From Melitaea cinxia (Eukaryota; Arthropoda; Insecta; Lepidoptera; Nymphalidae), in assembly GCF_905220565.1 (NCBI RefSeq), contig NC_059412.1:12248125-12312124 (forward strand): a stretch of 64,000 nt of DNA. The letters run 5' to 3'. A program made the translations under genes and the position numbers. Under the pieces are notes generated by a model. That model was not told the origin of the DNA. It searched no databases and saw only the letters and a program-made list of their open reading frames with translations. Shown here one piece after another: positions 1 through 10,751 of the stretch (its first letter is position 1; every line of letters begins with the position of its first letter).

Positions 1-1
1 C

Positions 2-1460
2 ACTGACCATGTAGAAAATCATGGACAGTGTAATGCTTGTGCATTTTCTTATCATGATCTTCTTTTCCTTTCGTACAAAATAAAACCTCCGAAGGCTAAG
101 TCAAGGATCCTTCTGCTTCGTAACTTTGGTGGTATGGAGCTTAACAGCTTGCGTGAAGATGCAAACAGGATCGATTGGTCTGTGATTCAATCTGTTGATA
201 CAATCGATCAACGAGTTGCTATTTTTAATTCACTTATGACTGATTTGTACAACATGCATGCTCCAGTTCGTCCAGTTCGAATAAAGCATTTGCCAGCACC
301 CTGGCTTACCGAAGACATTAAATCTCTACAACATAAAAAGAATAAAGCGAAGGCTAAATATAGGGCTAACGCCAATATAAGAAATTGCGAGAATTATAAA
401 AAAATAAGGAATCGCTGCAATACAATTTGTAGGGATAAGCAACGACGCTACATTCACGAACGCTTAAATGAAGAGTCTGATACTTCTAAAATTTGGAAGT
501 TCCTACAGAAACTTGGAGTTGGAAAAACACACCAAAGTATTGATCTAAATAAATTAAATTTAGACCAGCTTAATCGGCACTTTTTATCTCCTGCTACCAT
601 AGATGATTTAACTAAATCAAATACTTTAAATCAACTTTCAGCCTTACCCACTCCAAATTTTCCTGCTTTTGTCAATTCACTGTAAGTGACGTTAAGAAAA
701 ACGTTTTAAACATCAGCTCTGATGCCGTCGGTTCTGACAGTATTAGCCGTAGAATGATTCTTCCCATTATTGACATTATAGCTCCAATAATTACGTCTAT
801 TTTTAACTTTTCTATCCAGTCCTCTAAATTTCCTGCCGTGTGGAAAAATGTTCAAATTATCCCTTTACCTAAAAAATCAAATCCCTGTGCTTATTCCGAT
901 TTTCGACCAATTTCTATTCTTCCATTTCTGTCAAAAGTCTTTGAACGTCTTATTTATCAACAAATGACTCCTTTCCTTTCTAGACACAACCTTCTTAATC
1001 CTTTTCAGTCTGGTTTCCGCCGTGGTCATAGTACGGCTACTGCTTTAATTAAAATAACGGACGACATCAGAGCTGGTATGGACAATCAACTTGTCACGGT
1101 GTTAACATTACTAGACTTCAGTAATGCTTTTAATACTGTTGATTTTGACATACTACTTGCCGTACATCGTTCTCTGAACATGTCTGCTGAGGTGACTGAC
1201 TGGTTCCAATCTTACTTGTGTGGTCGTCAGCAACGCATACATGTTGAGGGATACTCCTCTAATTATTATACAATTAATGCTGGCGTGCCGCAAGGTGGCG
1301 TGTTGTCCCCTGTATTATTTTCTCTTTTTATTTCTTCTGTCACTAAGCACATTAACTCTCTCTACCATTTGTATGCGGATGACCTCCAAATCTACTCGCA
1401 AACTTCTCTTAGTGATCTGCCTAAATGTATTAATTTACTGAATCAGGATCTTATGAATAT
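2..1460 (+). pseudogene. CR1/Jockey-group non-LTR retrotransposon ORF2, 5' part (frameshifted)
   Basis: An open frame runs from base 2 to the stop at 683-685. It begins with the tail of an APE-type endonuclease (FSYHDLL, where families usually have SDH). Reverse transcriptase continues in another frame from about 680 to 1460, so at least one single-base indel lies near 650-690. RT motifs seen include FRPISILPF, QSGFRRGHST, LLDFSNAFNTVD (catalytic Asp), AGVPQGGVLSP and YADDLQIY. At 1460 the frame is cut inside LNQDLMN by a copia element and resumes at 6275. The 5' half of the element lies outside the window. A CR1/Jockey-group assignment rests on RT motif style and the C-terminal region; the exact clade is unsure. 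Confidence 0.85.
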
Positions 1461-1676
1461 TGTTGGATATACAATAAAAACATTGTTTATCTGTGCTCAT
1501 CCACTCTAATTTATGTTTTTGTATATGGTATCATTTTTTTTCCTCTTGTCCTCGATGGCGACTAAAGATGTGTTAATTGCTCTGCTGTGTATTTTTGTTT
1601 TTGTAAAGTCCGCGTGTACAGAATAAAGTATAGAGAAGCAAGAATACAAACGCCTATCATTAACCCAAACCCAATA
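1461..1676 (+). repeat. 5' LTR of the copia element
   Basis: 216 bp, TGTTGG...CCCAATA, reading identical to the copy at 6054-6269. It should hold the promoter and the polyadenylation signal; AATAAA occurs at about 1622-1627. It lacks the common CA end, ending in TA instead. Confidence 0.95.
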
Positions 1677-1690
1677 GGTTATGGGCCCAG
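1677..1690 (+). other. Primer binding site, initiator tRNA-Met (internal, half-molecule type)
   Basis: GGTTATGGGCCCAG directly abuts the 5' LTR. It is the reverse complement of the anticodon-stem region of eukaryotic initiator tRNA-Met (CTGGGCCCATAACC), not of its 3' end. Drosophila copia is known to prime from such an internal tRNA-iMet fragment, so this supports a close copia lineage. Confidence 0.85.
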
Positions 1691-1887
1691 ACACAAAAGC
1701 AAAAAAGAAGAATAATAAAACCAGATAATTAACGATTCTTTTTATAAGGAATTCATCTTGGTTTTAATAGCGTGCTTGCAAGTGAAAAGAGGCACGATAG
1801 AAGATAAAGTTGCAACGAAATTTTGCAATACAGAAGAAATATAGATACGAAAAGGAATATTTAGACAGAAAATAACAGTAAAGAAAA

Positions 1888-4800
1888 ATGGAACGGGCAA
1901 TTATATTAAACGAACAAAACTGGACAACATGGCGGTTCCAGATATCCATTGTTTTAAAGTCGCGAGGTTTATTCAACATGGTCACCGCGAAGTGTACCAA
2001 AGAAGAAAGCGAAATAGATCAGAAAGCTCAAGAGTTAATTGTAACGAGAGTGGAAGAGAATATTCTTACACTGCTGACAAGTTGTGCAACAGCCTATGAC
2101 ATGTGGGAGAAATTGACTACTATCTACGAAGCGAAATCCAAGGTAGGAATCCATTTATTACAACAAAAATTTTACAATCTAAAATATGAAGGACCTATGG
2201 CTAAATTTATGGCACAGATAGAAGAGTTATTGCATCAATTAAAAGCACATGGCGAAGAGATATCAGAAAATATGACTATTACTAAGATATTATTATGTCT
2301 ACCACAAGAATATAAACATTTCATCTCAGCGTGGGAAAGTGTTCAGAGTTCGGAGCAAACTATAAAGAATTTAACAGCGCCACTATTGGTTGAAGAAGAG
2401 AGACTGCAAATTAATGGTAACATAGGACAGACTACAGAAGCATTTGTGGTAAATAAATGTAATAACAGATACAGAAGAGATTTAACGAAGAAAAAGTTTC
2501 TTTCGAATAATATGAATAGCAATGGTATTAAGTGTTATCACTGCGGTAAATATGGACATTTCAAGAATCAGTGTAACTCACGGCTGTGTAATTATTGTGG
2601 TAAGATAGGACATCTGTATAATGACTGTAAATTTCGATTAAATAAAGGTAAAGAATGTAATAAGAGTAATAACAGTGTCTCAAAAGCATATATTGTAAAT
2701 TTAAATTTTGATGATAATTGTTGGATACTAGATACAGGTGCAAGCGAACATATGTGTAAAAATATGCAGTTGTTTACAGAATATAGAGAGCTTCAGTGTA
2801 ATAAATATGTAACAGTAGGAAACGGAAACAAGTTAAAAGTAGAAGGTAAAGGTAAAATTAAATTTTTTGCATTTAATGGTAACAGTTTTGAAGAGTCAGT
2901 CTTACTTGAAGTGCTCTATGTTCCAGACCTAACAGTAAATTTATTTTCTGTTGTTTGTGCTATGGATAAAGGTTATGTTATGAAATCAACAAAAATTGGT
3001 TGTCATTTTGTTAAGGACGGTGAGGTTACTTGTACAGCTACTCGGGTTGATAACTTATTCATTATGAATTTTAAATTTAATAACTCTGTAGCATTGGCAT
3101 CTTTGACAGAATGGCATGAACGTTTTGCTCATCAAAATTATAATTTGGTAAAAGAAACATTAAATAGTTATAATATTAAATATGATGGAAATATAGAACA
3201 ATGTATACCGTGTATAGAAGGAAAGCAGCATAGATTAACATTTAGTAAAAGTGATTATAGAGCAAGTTCTGTAGGTGAATTAATTCATATGGATTTATGT
3301 GGTCCTATGGAGAAAGAATCGTTAGGAGGTTCTAAATATTTTTTACTTTTTAAAGATGATTATAGTTCTTATAGATTTGTATATTTTCTAAAAAATAAAT
3401 CTGAAACAGCTGACTTGATAGAAGATTTCATATTAACTTTCAGTAATGAATCTAGGTCTACAATCAAAAGGTTTCGATCTGATAATGGTACTGAGTTTAT
3501 AAATACTAAATTCAAAAATTTATGTAAAAATAGGGGGATCATTCATGAAACTACAGTACCCTACACACCAGAACAGAATGGCAGAGCTGAACGAGAGATG
3601 AGGACTATTGTCGAAGCAGCGAGAACAATGTTACAGGCAAAGAGTCTTGGAAAGGAATTTTGGGCTGAGGCGGTAAGTACTGCAACTTACGTAATAAATA
3701 GGACTGGTAAGACAAAAGAAGCTGGCAAAACACCATTTGAATTATTTTACAACAAACAGAAGTATGATATTACTTTATTAAAAACATTTGGAACAGAAGT
3801 GTATGTACATATACCAACTCAAAATCGATTAAAGTGGGATAGTAAAAGCATGAAAGGAATATTTGTTGGATATGGGATTAATACGAAAGGATATAGGATA
3901 TGGCTAATAAACAACAAGGTTATAGGTACTTACAGGGATGTAATATTTATAACACAGAAGAAAAATGAACAAAATACACTGAAAAGGACAGAAGAAATTG
4001 AAAAAGAAGACAGAACTGAAAAGAAATACTATATTCAAAATATTACAGAACCCAGAAACACAGAAGAGTGTTTTCAAGAAGACGGAAACCACGAATATGA
4101 CACAGGAAGGGAGACAAATATTCAAGAATGTAGTACAGAAGTAAGGGATCAACATAGCAGCCATGAAACAGAAGAAAGTTGTAACAGCGGACAATCACAC
4201 ATAGATAAATCATGTGATACAGAAGAATACTTAAGTCAGAGTGATCAAGAAGAATGCCTTGATATAGAGGATCAGTCACATATAGGTACAGATGATGATA
4301 ACAGTGATGATGAGGAAATAACAGAAGACAGGACAAAGACAACTAGGTCACGTATTATAAAAAAACCAAGTCATTTAAAAGATTACTATACAGGATTTAC
4401 AGCAGTAAATAACAGTGAGTTAAGTTATGAAGAGGCGATTAATGGTGAATATTCGGAGAAATGGAAAGAAGCTATACAGACAGAATTACAGGCATTACAA
4501 AAGAATGAAACATGGATAGAAACATATTTACCAGACGATAAGAAAGCAATAGAAACAAAATGGGCTTTTAAAATAAAAAAGGAAAATGGACAAAATAAGT
4601 ATAAAGCCAGACTTGTAGTGAGAGGATTTCAACAACAAGACAGATTAGATCATAGTGAAATTTATGCTCCAGTGGCAAAATTACCAACACTAAGAATTTT
4701 ATTGGCTATCGCTTGTAAATACAATTTAAATATATCACAGATGGATGTCAAGAGCGCTTTTCTTAATGGAGAGATAGAAGAAGAGGTTTATTTAAAATTG

Positions 4801-5940
4801 CCAAAGGGTATCGAAGTGGCGGACAACAATAAAGTATTAAAATTGCAAAAAAGTCTATATGGACTAAAGAAGTCTCCAAAGAATTGGAATGACAGATTTA
4901 ATAATTTTATGATTAAACAGGGTTTTGAAAGAAGTAAGGCAGATTATTGTCTTTATTATAAAAAGAATTTAAAGTTTTACTTATTGTTATATGTAGATGA
5001 TCTTATAATTTTATGTGAGAAGAAAGAAGATATGGAAAGACTAAAATTTATATTACAGAAAGAATTTGAAATGACAAACTTGGGAAATAATAACAAATTT
5101 AAATACCTAGGTATTAATATAACAAAATCAGATAATAAAATTACATTAGATCAAAAACAGTATTTAAAAGATATTTTAAAGTTATATAAAATGGAGAATT
5201 GTAATACAGTTGCTACACCAATAGAAAAAGGATTAGAATTACCGAGAAAACTATGTGAAAATAAAGAGTTAGAAAAGAAGTGTAGAGAACTTGTAGGAAG
5301 ATTAATGTACGCTATGTTAGGAACAAGACCTGATATATGTTTTGCTTTAAGCTATTTGAGTAGATTTCAAGTTTATGCAAGTTTAGAGTTATGGAAAGCA
5401 TTAAAACGTATATTACGCTACATAAAGGGGACATTAGAGTATAAATTAAATTATGAAGCTGGTCAAGATACTCCATTATTAGGATATACAGATGCAGACT
5501 GGGCTGGAGACAAAATTTGTAGAAAATCTACTTCGGGCTATGTGATGAAGGTTTATGGGTGTACTGTATCATGGTGTAGTTCAAAACAACAATGTATAGC
5601 ATTATCTTCGACAGAATCTGAATACATAGCGTTAGGTAGAGGCATTGCAGAAGGATGTTGGGTTAGAAATTTATTAAAAGAAATAGGATTAAAATGTAAT
5701 AGTTTTATTATTTTTGTAGATAATCAATCAGCTATATATGTATCAAAAAATCCAGAACAACATAGAAAACTTAAACACATAGATTTAAAGTATCATTTTG
5801 TAAGGGATAAGGTTATAAAACAAATAGTATTATTGAGATATATATGTACTAATAGACAGATTGCAGATATGTTTACTAAGTGTTTAAATAGAGAAAAGTT
5901 TAAGAAGTTTTGTATTGATCTAAATTTGTTAATAGAATAA
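1888..5940 (+). CDS. Copia Gag-Pol polyprotein (intact)
   Basis: A 1350-codon single frame starting at ATG 1888. Order: Gag region (WTTWRFQI near the N-terminus); two CCHC zinc knuckles at about residues 215-250 (CYHCGKYGHFKNQC, CNYCGKIGHLYNDC); aspartic protease (LDTGASEHM, about 278); GAG-pre-integrase with WHERFAHQN and CIPC; integrase with catalytic D in HMDLCGP (about 466), D in SDNGTEF (about 531) and E in NGRAERE, D35E spacing; reverse transcriptase with QMDVKSAFLNG and LYVDDLII (about 1034); RNase H with YTDADWAGD (about 1201), STESEY and the copia C-terminal ADMFTKCL. Every catalytic motif looks present. It is a single frame, as in copia, with no frameshift between gag and pol. Confidence 0.97.
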   Translation: MERAIILNEQNWTTWRFQISIVLKSRGLFNMVTAKCTKEESEIDQKAQELIVTRVEENILTLLTSCATAYDMWEKLTTIYEAKSKVGIHLLQQKFYNLKYEGPMAKFMAQIEELLHQLKAHGEEISENMTITKILLCLPQEYKHFISAWESVQSSEQTIKNLTAPLLVEEERLQINGNIGQTTEAFVVNKCNNRYRRDLTKKKFLSNNMNSNGIKCYHCGKYGHFKNQCNSRLCNYCGKIGHLYNDCKFRLNKGKECNKSNNSVSKAYIVNLNFDDNCWILDTGASEHMCKNMQLFTEYRELQCNKYVTVGNGNKLKVEGKGKIKFFAFNGNSFEESVLLEVLYVPDLTVNLFSVVCAMDKGYVMKSTKIGCHFVKDGEVTCTATRVDNLFIMNFKFNNSVALASLTEWHERFAHQNYNLVKETLNSYNIKYDGNIEQCIPCIEGKQHRLTFSKSDYRASSVGELIHMDLCGPMEKESLGGSKYFLLFKDDYSSYRFVYFLKNKSETADLIEDFILTFSNESRSTIKRFRSDNGTEFINTKFKNLCKNRGIIHETTVPYTPEQNGRAEREMRTIVEAARTMLQAKSLGKEFWAEAVSTATYVINRTGKTKEAGKTPFELFYNKQKYDITLLKTFGTEVYVHIPTQNRLKWDSKSMKGIFVGYGINTKGYRIWLINNKVIGTYRDVIFITQKKNEQNTLKRTEEIEKEDRTEKKYYIQNITEPRNTEECFQEDGNHEYDTGRETNIQECSTEVRDQHSSHETEESCNSGQSHIDKSCDTEEYLSQSDQEECLDIEDQSHIGTDDDNSDDEEITEDRTKTTRSRIIKKPSHLKDYYTGFTAVNNSELSYEEAINGEYSEKWKEAIQTELQALQKNETWIETYLPDDKKAIETKWAFKIKKENGQNKYKARLVVRGFQQQDRLDHSEIYAPVAKLPTLRILLAIACKYNLNISQMDVKSAFLNGEIEEEVYLKLPKGIEVADNNKVLKLQKSLYGLKKSPKNWNDRFNNFMIKQGFERSKADYCLYYKKNLKFYLLLYVDDLIILCEKKEDMERLKFILQKEFEMTNLGNNNKFKYLGINITKSDNKITLDQKQYLKDILKLYKMENCNTVATPIEKGLELPRKLCENKELEKKCRELVGRLMYAMLGTRPDICFALSYLSRFQVYASLELWKALKRILRYIKGTLEYKLNYEAGQDTPLLGYTDADWAGDKICRKSTSGYVMKVYGCTVSWCSSKQQCIALSSTESEYIALGRGIAEGCWVRNLLKEIGLKCNSFIIFVDNQSAIYVSKNPEQHRKLKHIDLKYHFVRDKVIKQIVLLRYICTNRQIADMFTKCLNREKFKKFCIDLNLLIE

Positions 5941-6053
5941 GTTTTATTTTAGTTTGTAAAGTTAATAAAAGAATAATTTTTGTATGTATTTTTAAATAGA
6001 AGTATAGAATAGAAATAGAGTCGATGAGCATATCTGTTTTTATTGAGGAAGGG

Positions 6054-6269
6054 TGTTGGATATACAATAAAAACATTGTTTATCTGTGCTCATCCACTCT
6101 AATTTATGTTTTTGTATATGGTATCATTTTTTTTCCTCTTGTCCTCGATGGCGACTAAAGATGTGTTAATTGCTCTGCTGTGTATTTTTGTTTTTGTAAA
6201 GTCCGCGTGTACAGAATAAAGTATAGAGAAGCAAGAATACAAACGCCTATCATTAACCCAAACCCAATA
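6054..6269 (+). repeat. 3' LTR of the copia element
   Basis: 216 bp, reading identical to the 5' LTR, preceded by a polypurine tract at 6045-6053 and followed by the AATAT target duplication at 6270-6274. Confidence 0.95.
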
Positions 6270-7037
6270 AATATACAAAATTGGAGTAAATCATTTGGTT
6301 TAAAAATCAATCCTTTAAAGACGCAAGTTATTGTCATTGGTAGCCAGAAATTAATATCACGCATTATCTGGTCACAGGTCCCGTCAGTGATTGTTGACGA
6401 AATACGTATACCGATAGGCGATCAAGTGAAAAATCTTGGTATTATTTTTGACAAACACCTATCTTGGATACACCAAATAAACTTTATAAGCAAAAAACTG
6501 TTTGCAGCAATTGGGTCTCTGAGAAGGTTAAGCAACTTTCTTCCCATTCCCACTAAAGTTATGCTTGCACAGACTCTCCTTTTACCGATTCTTGACTATG
6601 CTGATACTAGTTTTGTTAATTTAAATGAGGAACAATTAAATAAACTGGAGCGCTTACAAAATCTCTGTATTCGGTTCATATTTGGTTTACGTAAATATGA
6701 CCATGTTTCAGAATTTCGCAAACAGCTCAAGTGGCTACCTATCCGACTTCGCAGGAATACTCACATTCTGTCTCTCCTTTACTCAATCCTATTTAATCCT
6801 CTAACACCTTCCTATCTAAAAAATCGTTTCGAATTTCTTAGTGATACTCACGAAAGATCTCTCCGCTCTGATAATAACCTCATCCTAAAGATTCCATATC
6901 ATTCTTCAACCTTTTACTCTAAATCTTTCACTGTTGAAGCCTGTCGTCTCTGGAATTCGTTGCCGCTAACTATAAGACGAGCTCAAACATTGGAATCATT
7001 CAAGAGGCTAACTAAGGCAATGTACTTGTCATCGTAA
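6270..7037 (+). pseudogene. CR1/Jockey-group non-LTR retrotransposon ORF2, 3' part
   Basis: This is the continuation of the RT frame interrupted at 1460. The 5-bp copia target duplication (6270-6274) is followed by QNWSKSFGLKINPLKTQ, the normal segment after the YADD motif, then KNLGIIFD and the C-terminal region with LPILDYAD, CIRFIFGL and CRLWNSLPL, ending at TAA 7035-7037. The part is itself uninterrupted, so the element was fairly young when copia hit it. The 3' UTR (7038 to about 7290) is T-rich and passes into a TGTATATGTG-type microsatellite. Mobilisation is not possible now because of the insertion and the upstream frameshift. Confidence 0.85.
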
Positions 7038-7119
7038 TATTATTTTATTTTTATTTTTTACTTATTTATTCGTTTATCAATTTTTTTTTTTTTCTGTGTA
7101 TGTATTCTTCTTTGTTATC

Positions 7120-7294
7120 AAATTATTATGTGTTTTGTAGGTATTTGTGTACGTGTATATGTGTGTATTTGTAGGTATATGTATGTATATGTGTATGTAT
7201 GAATATATATAATATATACTTATGTTTACGTGTATATGTGTGTATTTGTGTAGGTGTATTTGTAGGTATATGTATGTATATGTGTATGTATGAC
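7120..7294 (+). repeat. TG/TATG-rich microsatellite tail
   Basis: Irregular repeats of GTATATGTG/TGTATG units follow the 3' UTR of the CR1/Jockey-group element. An ATATAATATATACTTATGTT block occurs at about 7205 and again at about 7884, on both sides of the next TIR element, so the tail was tandemly duplicated or expanded before that insertion. Confidence 0.7.
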
Positions 7295-7296
7295 TA

Positions 7297-7879
7297 TAGT
7301 TCGCGTCATGTAAAAAGAACGCTGGCCTTGAAGCTGCGCAGAAGCGATTTATCGGTCTATTTGGTGGTACGGGGTAGGGGGACGGGAGTGTTTACACGTG
7401 TCGCATGCTTGCCGGTGTGCTATTGGTTGACAGCGGTTGACAGTTCGACGTCGACTCAAATTATTATCGCGCACAAAAGTTTTAAATTACAAAATTCTCC
7501 ATTTACTATTTATTTCACTAAAAAACAATTATCAATTTATTATTTTAAACACATAACAACTATTAAGATACGAATATTGAGAGTACAGATAATTATTATT
7601 TTTGAATACGACATTTCAATAACTAAAAAATTTGTTATTGCTTTTGTTTAAAAAAAAATTGCGATTTTGTAAAGTGATAATTATTATACTTATTTAGTCC
7701 GAATTATTCGCACTTGTATTTCTAGTATTTTTTAATGTACCTACCAATAACCATTATACGAAGCCGCGAGTGAAAGCCTAATTAAAAAATAAAACAGTAG
7801 TACTTGTGCGCGAGTATACCCATGCGCAAACGCACCCCCTCCAGTTTCTTTCAGCGTTCTTTTTACATGACGCGAACTA
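7297..7879. mobile_element. TIR DNA element (Tc1/mariner-like MITE by TA duplication)
   Basis: Perfect terminal inverted repeats of about 30 bp, counting the TA: TATAGTTCGCGTCATGTAAA... at 7295 and its reverse complement ending at 7881. The flanking TA dinucleotides fit a TA target duplication. The interior (about 580 bp) has no transposase frame; an AT-rich stretch and a GC-rich patch near 7370-7400 are seen. Superfamily is inferred only from TA and is uncertain. Confidence 0.75.
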
Positions 7880-7939
7880 TACATATAATATATACTTATG
7901 TTTATGACTGATAGAACTTATTTTGCGCCCATATCCCCA

Positions 7940-8035
7940 ATAACAATCAATTCTAGTCCTCTGCCCAAAGGTTGCCTGGAAGAAATCGCTGCTTTAGCGA
8001 TAAGGCCGCCTGTTGCAACTAATGCAAATTTATTA
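7940..8035 (+). repeat. 3' UTR fragment of a CR1-like non-LTR element
   Basis: The motif GGTTGCCTGGAAG...ATCGCT, then TTTAGCGATAAGGCCGCC, is the 3' end style of common lepidopteran CR1/Jockey-group elements. No coding part is attached. Confidence 0.5.
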
Positions 8036-8258
8036 TTTATTTTTTTACCTAATTAAACTTATTTTACTTTTGTGTTGGTGTGCTAAAGTGTATATATATA
8101 TAAATAAAAATAAATTCTATATGTTTTATACTATTCTTATGTTTTATATATTTCTATTAAATGTAACTATGACAAACGTTGCTATAGTAAACTATATGAA
8201 GAAGTAATTCTATGTCAATTTTTTAAATCATTTCACAAGAAATATACATTTACATAAA

Positions 8259-8620
8259 CGATCCGGTTTTACTAGAGGACGCTTAACAACTGATCCTGGT
8301 GTAAAGCTTTTTACTTTGATAGACAATGAAGGAGACACAAGACGCTTTAGGTGTGTTCTGTGATTTATCCGATGCATTCGACTGTGTCCACCATAATACA
8401 TTAATCAGAAAACTCAATTACTATGGTATTAAAAATACCGCGCTTAATTTTCCGAGTTCTTATCTTAGTAAAAGAAGTCAAAGTTGAAGTAAGCGGTATT
8501 ACGTTGTCTGGGTGTCTTGTAAAGATGGGAGAACCCACAGGGTTCAATTCTGGGTCCGTCCTTTTTTTTAATATACCTAAACGACCTACGACGATATTTG
8601 GCGGAGGAAAATTATGAGAT
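8259..8620 (+). pseudogene. Decayed Jockey-like reverse transcriptase fragment
   Basis: Across two or more frames the sequence reads SGFTRGRLTTDPGVKL, then VFCDLSDAFDCVHHNTL (RT motif A) and RKLNYYGI, then a degraded version of the GVPQGSILGP block. Stops and shifts break the frame, so it is a dead internal RT fragment without ends. Confidence 0.75.
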
Positions 8621-8641
8621 TCTATTGATTGTTAATATTTC

Positions 8642-8716
8642 GTGTGGTTATGGCAGTAAAACTTATAGCCATGTATATGTGGGTGTTGTAAGAGGCGACT
8701 AAGGGATAACACATTT
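8642..8716 (+). repeat. Repeat family B, 5' fragment
   Basis: Contains GTGTGGTTATGG...ATAGCC and GTAAGAGGCGACTAAGGGAT, the left part of the same repeat seen complete at 11860-12191. It lacks the ATGATG end. Confidence 0.65.
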
Positions 8717-9993
8717 CAGAATTAGTAAATTAAATAAAAAACAAAGTTTATCGGATAAATATTAATTTATTTATACAATGTATAATTAAAAATGAATACA
8801 AATGTCCATAGAGAAGCGAATCGTTGATGGCATATGGTTTGGCACAAATAAGCTGCGAAGCTTTCATACTTATGATTATTATAAGGCTTTGATTTACATC
8901 TCTGTCTAAACGTCTACGTGGGAATGAGAAGGCACTAAAAGTGGAAACTATTTTATTATACCCTCAGACTACCATCTTTTTGTTTGTAAATTGAATTGTT
9001 AATTTGAATAATTTATTACAATATAATTGAGCATACAGGTGAAGTTTCATTAAGTAATCGAAAATAATGTGACCGGGTACAGCAAGTTCTAGAATTCTGA
9101 TATAAAATTCACTGTAAACATCTTGATACAGCGTCTAGATGGAATTAACAATGTTACAAAATAAACAAAGCCTTTATTTCTTTTCTAAGACATGTACCAA
9201 AAATACGGTACAAATATCCAGGTACTAGAATATTCATCCAAGTTCACTGAATACAAAAAGTCGGTAGTTTGTGGTTTTACTAAATGCATAGTGTTTTAAA
9301 ATCGTAAGTGTAAGTGACAATTAGAGGTATTATTTGAGAATTGTTAAATTTTTGTAATTCGATACATTACAATATTACATCATTAATAATAATAATAAAA
9401 AAAAATTATATTAAATCGAAATTACGATAATTCGTTTCAGTGTCCTTTATGATATTTATAACATCGATAAATAAATAATACTAACAAATTATTTACTTAA
9501 CAATTAATACAAAGGAATATAATGAATATTTAAATATTTATAATCACAGATATACACAGAAACGATCACATTGAACAAACAAAAATAAATGAAATTAATT
9601 TATTATTAAATGTTTTCATATTTATTTCTTTTACAATAATTAATGTTATATATTTCAGGTGCCAAATTGTGTTTTTTATAAATTTTACTTGCAAGCCTAA
9701 ATTGCCAAAAAATATAATAGCACCTAATTTTTTAAGTAATGGATAACATTTTTAAGTTTGTCTCTATTATACAAAATAAAAAAAATAATAAGACATTTTG
9801 AAAATTAAAAAAAAAAACGAAGTTTAGTCTCAATGTCAAATTCAGTCAAAAATAAATATTGATTGAAACTCAAAACCCACCCATTTTTTCATATAAAACG
9901 TTATTAGAAATAAACGAAATTAATTTCAACGTCAGACATTTATGATAAAATAGCATAGTCTAGCAAAGCTTGATATAATCAATTATATGAATA
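8717..9993. other. AT-rich intergenic sequence, nothing recognised
   Basis: Strongly AT-rich, with short A runs and no coding, RNA or repeat signature that I can support. It lies downstream of the Tollip stop and could hold a long 3' UTR. Confidence 0.5.
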
Positions 9994-10751
9994 GGGCTCT
10001 GTTTCACTAGCTATGATTGAGTTATCTGACTGATAAAAGTTTACGAAATAATTTTTTCTCACTATCAAACAAGAGATGTTTCTTTTCATACGTCACATTA
10101 TTCTGTTTAAAGTACGGACGCGGAGCACGAAGAATTTCGTACACTGACCCCGCATCTTTTGTCTTTGTCGCTCGCGTATAAACATATTGCCGTTGCGCTC
10201 ACACAGGTTAGTGACAGCCGTATTCACAGATTGTCAACCTTTTTACTTTTATTTTTTTACCAAATTTAAGTCACAAGATTATATTAAATGCGAATGTGTG
10301 TTTATTGGTGTCATTTTTCACACAGCAACAGATCTAAGATTTTTTTGCATATACAAAGTATAGCCACCAAATTTTACACATAGTAATATATACTAAATGA
10401 TTAAACAAAAAAATATTTTATTCTGTGACTAGACCGATCCACGGACAGACAGCGTAGATTTAGTGTAGTGTGCAAAAAACGAGTTCTAAGACATCCCAAA
10501 TTCTAAACTCTACCGATTTTTTAAAGCTTCGTACTTTATATAAAAATTTTGAGAACCACTGGCAGTAGGCAAAAAGGTCATTGTACGAAATTCTTCATGC
10601 TCCGAGTCCGTACTATAGCAATCAATGTATCCTAAATCTTTAGTTTGTTGTTTCAGGTGAAATAGACCCTAAGGATATGTTTCTTGCTGTCAAAGCCTAT
10701 CAGAAACTTATGTGAAAGATAGACGTCACAAACAATCAGCGAAACAGGCCC
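9994..10751. mobile_element. Outer TIR element (GGGCYCTGTTTC type), host to a nested element
   Basis: The ends are GGGCTCTGTTTCAC at 9994 and GAAACAGGCCC ending at 10751, imperfect inverted repeats flanked by TA. The interior is interrupted by a second TIR element at 10111-10614; the remaining flesh is about 250 bp. A PIF/Harbinger or Tc1 origin is possible but not established. Non-coding. Confidence 0.6.
10111..10614. mobile_element. Inner TIR element nested in the outer one
   Basis: Inverted ends of about 39 bp with few mismatches: AGTACGGACGCGGAGCACGA at 10111 and the matching reverse complement ending CCGAGTCCGTACT at 10614. It contains CpG-rich TCGCTCGCG near 10171 and no transposase frame. 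No clear target duplication was seen. Confidence 0.7.

Larger units (their letters stand above)
1461..6269 (+). mobile_element. Complete Ty1/copia LTR retrotransposon
   Basis: The element is 4809 bp with two 216-bp LTRs (1461-1676 and 6054-6269) that I read as identical. Both begin TGTTGG and end CCCAATA. The flanks are a 5-bp target duplication AATAT (1456-1460 and 6270-6274). The primer binding site follows the 5' LTR at 1677 and a purine tract GAGGAAGGG precedes the 3' LTR (6045-6053). One uninterrupted gag-pol frame fills the interior. Identical LTRs and an intact frame point to a recent, possibly still competent insertion. Confidence 0.97.
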
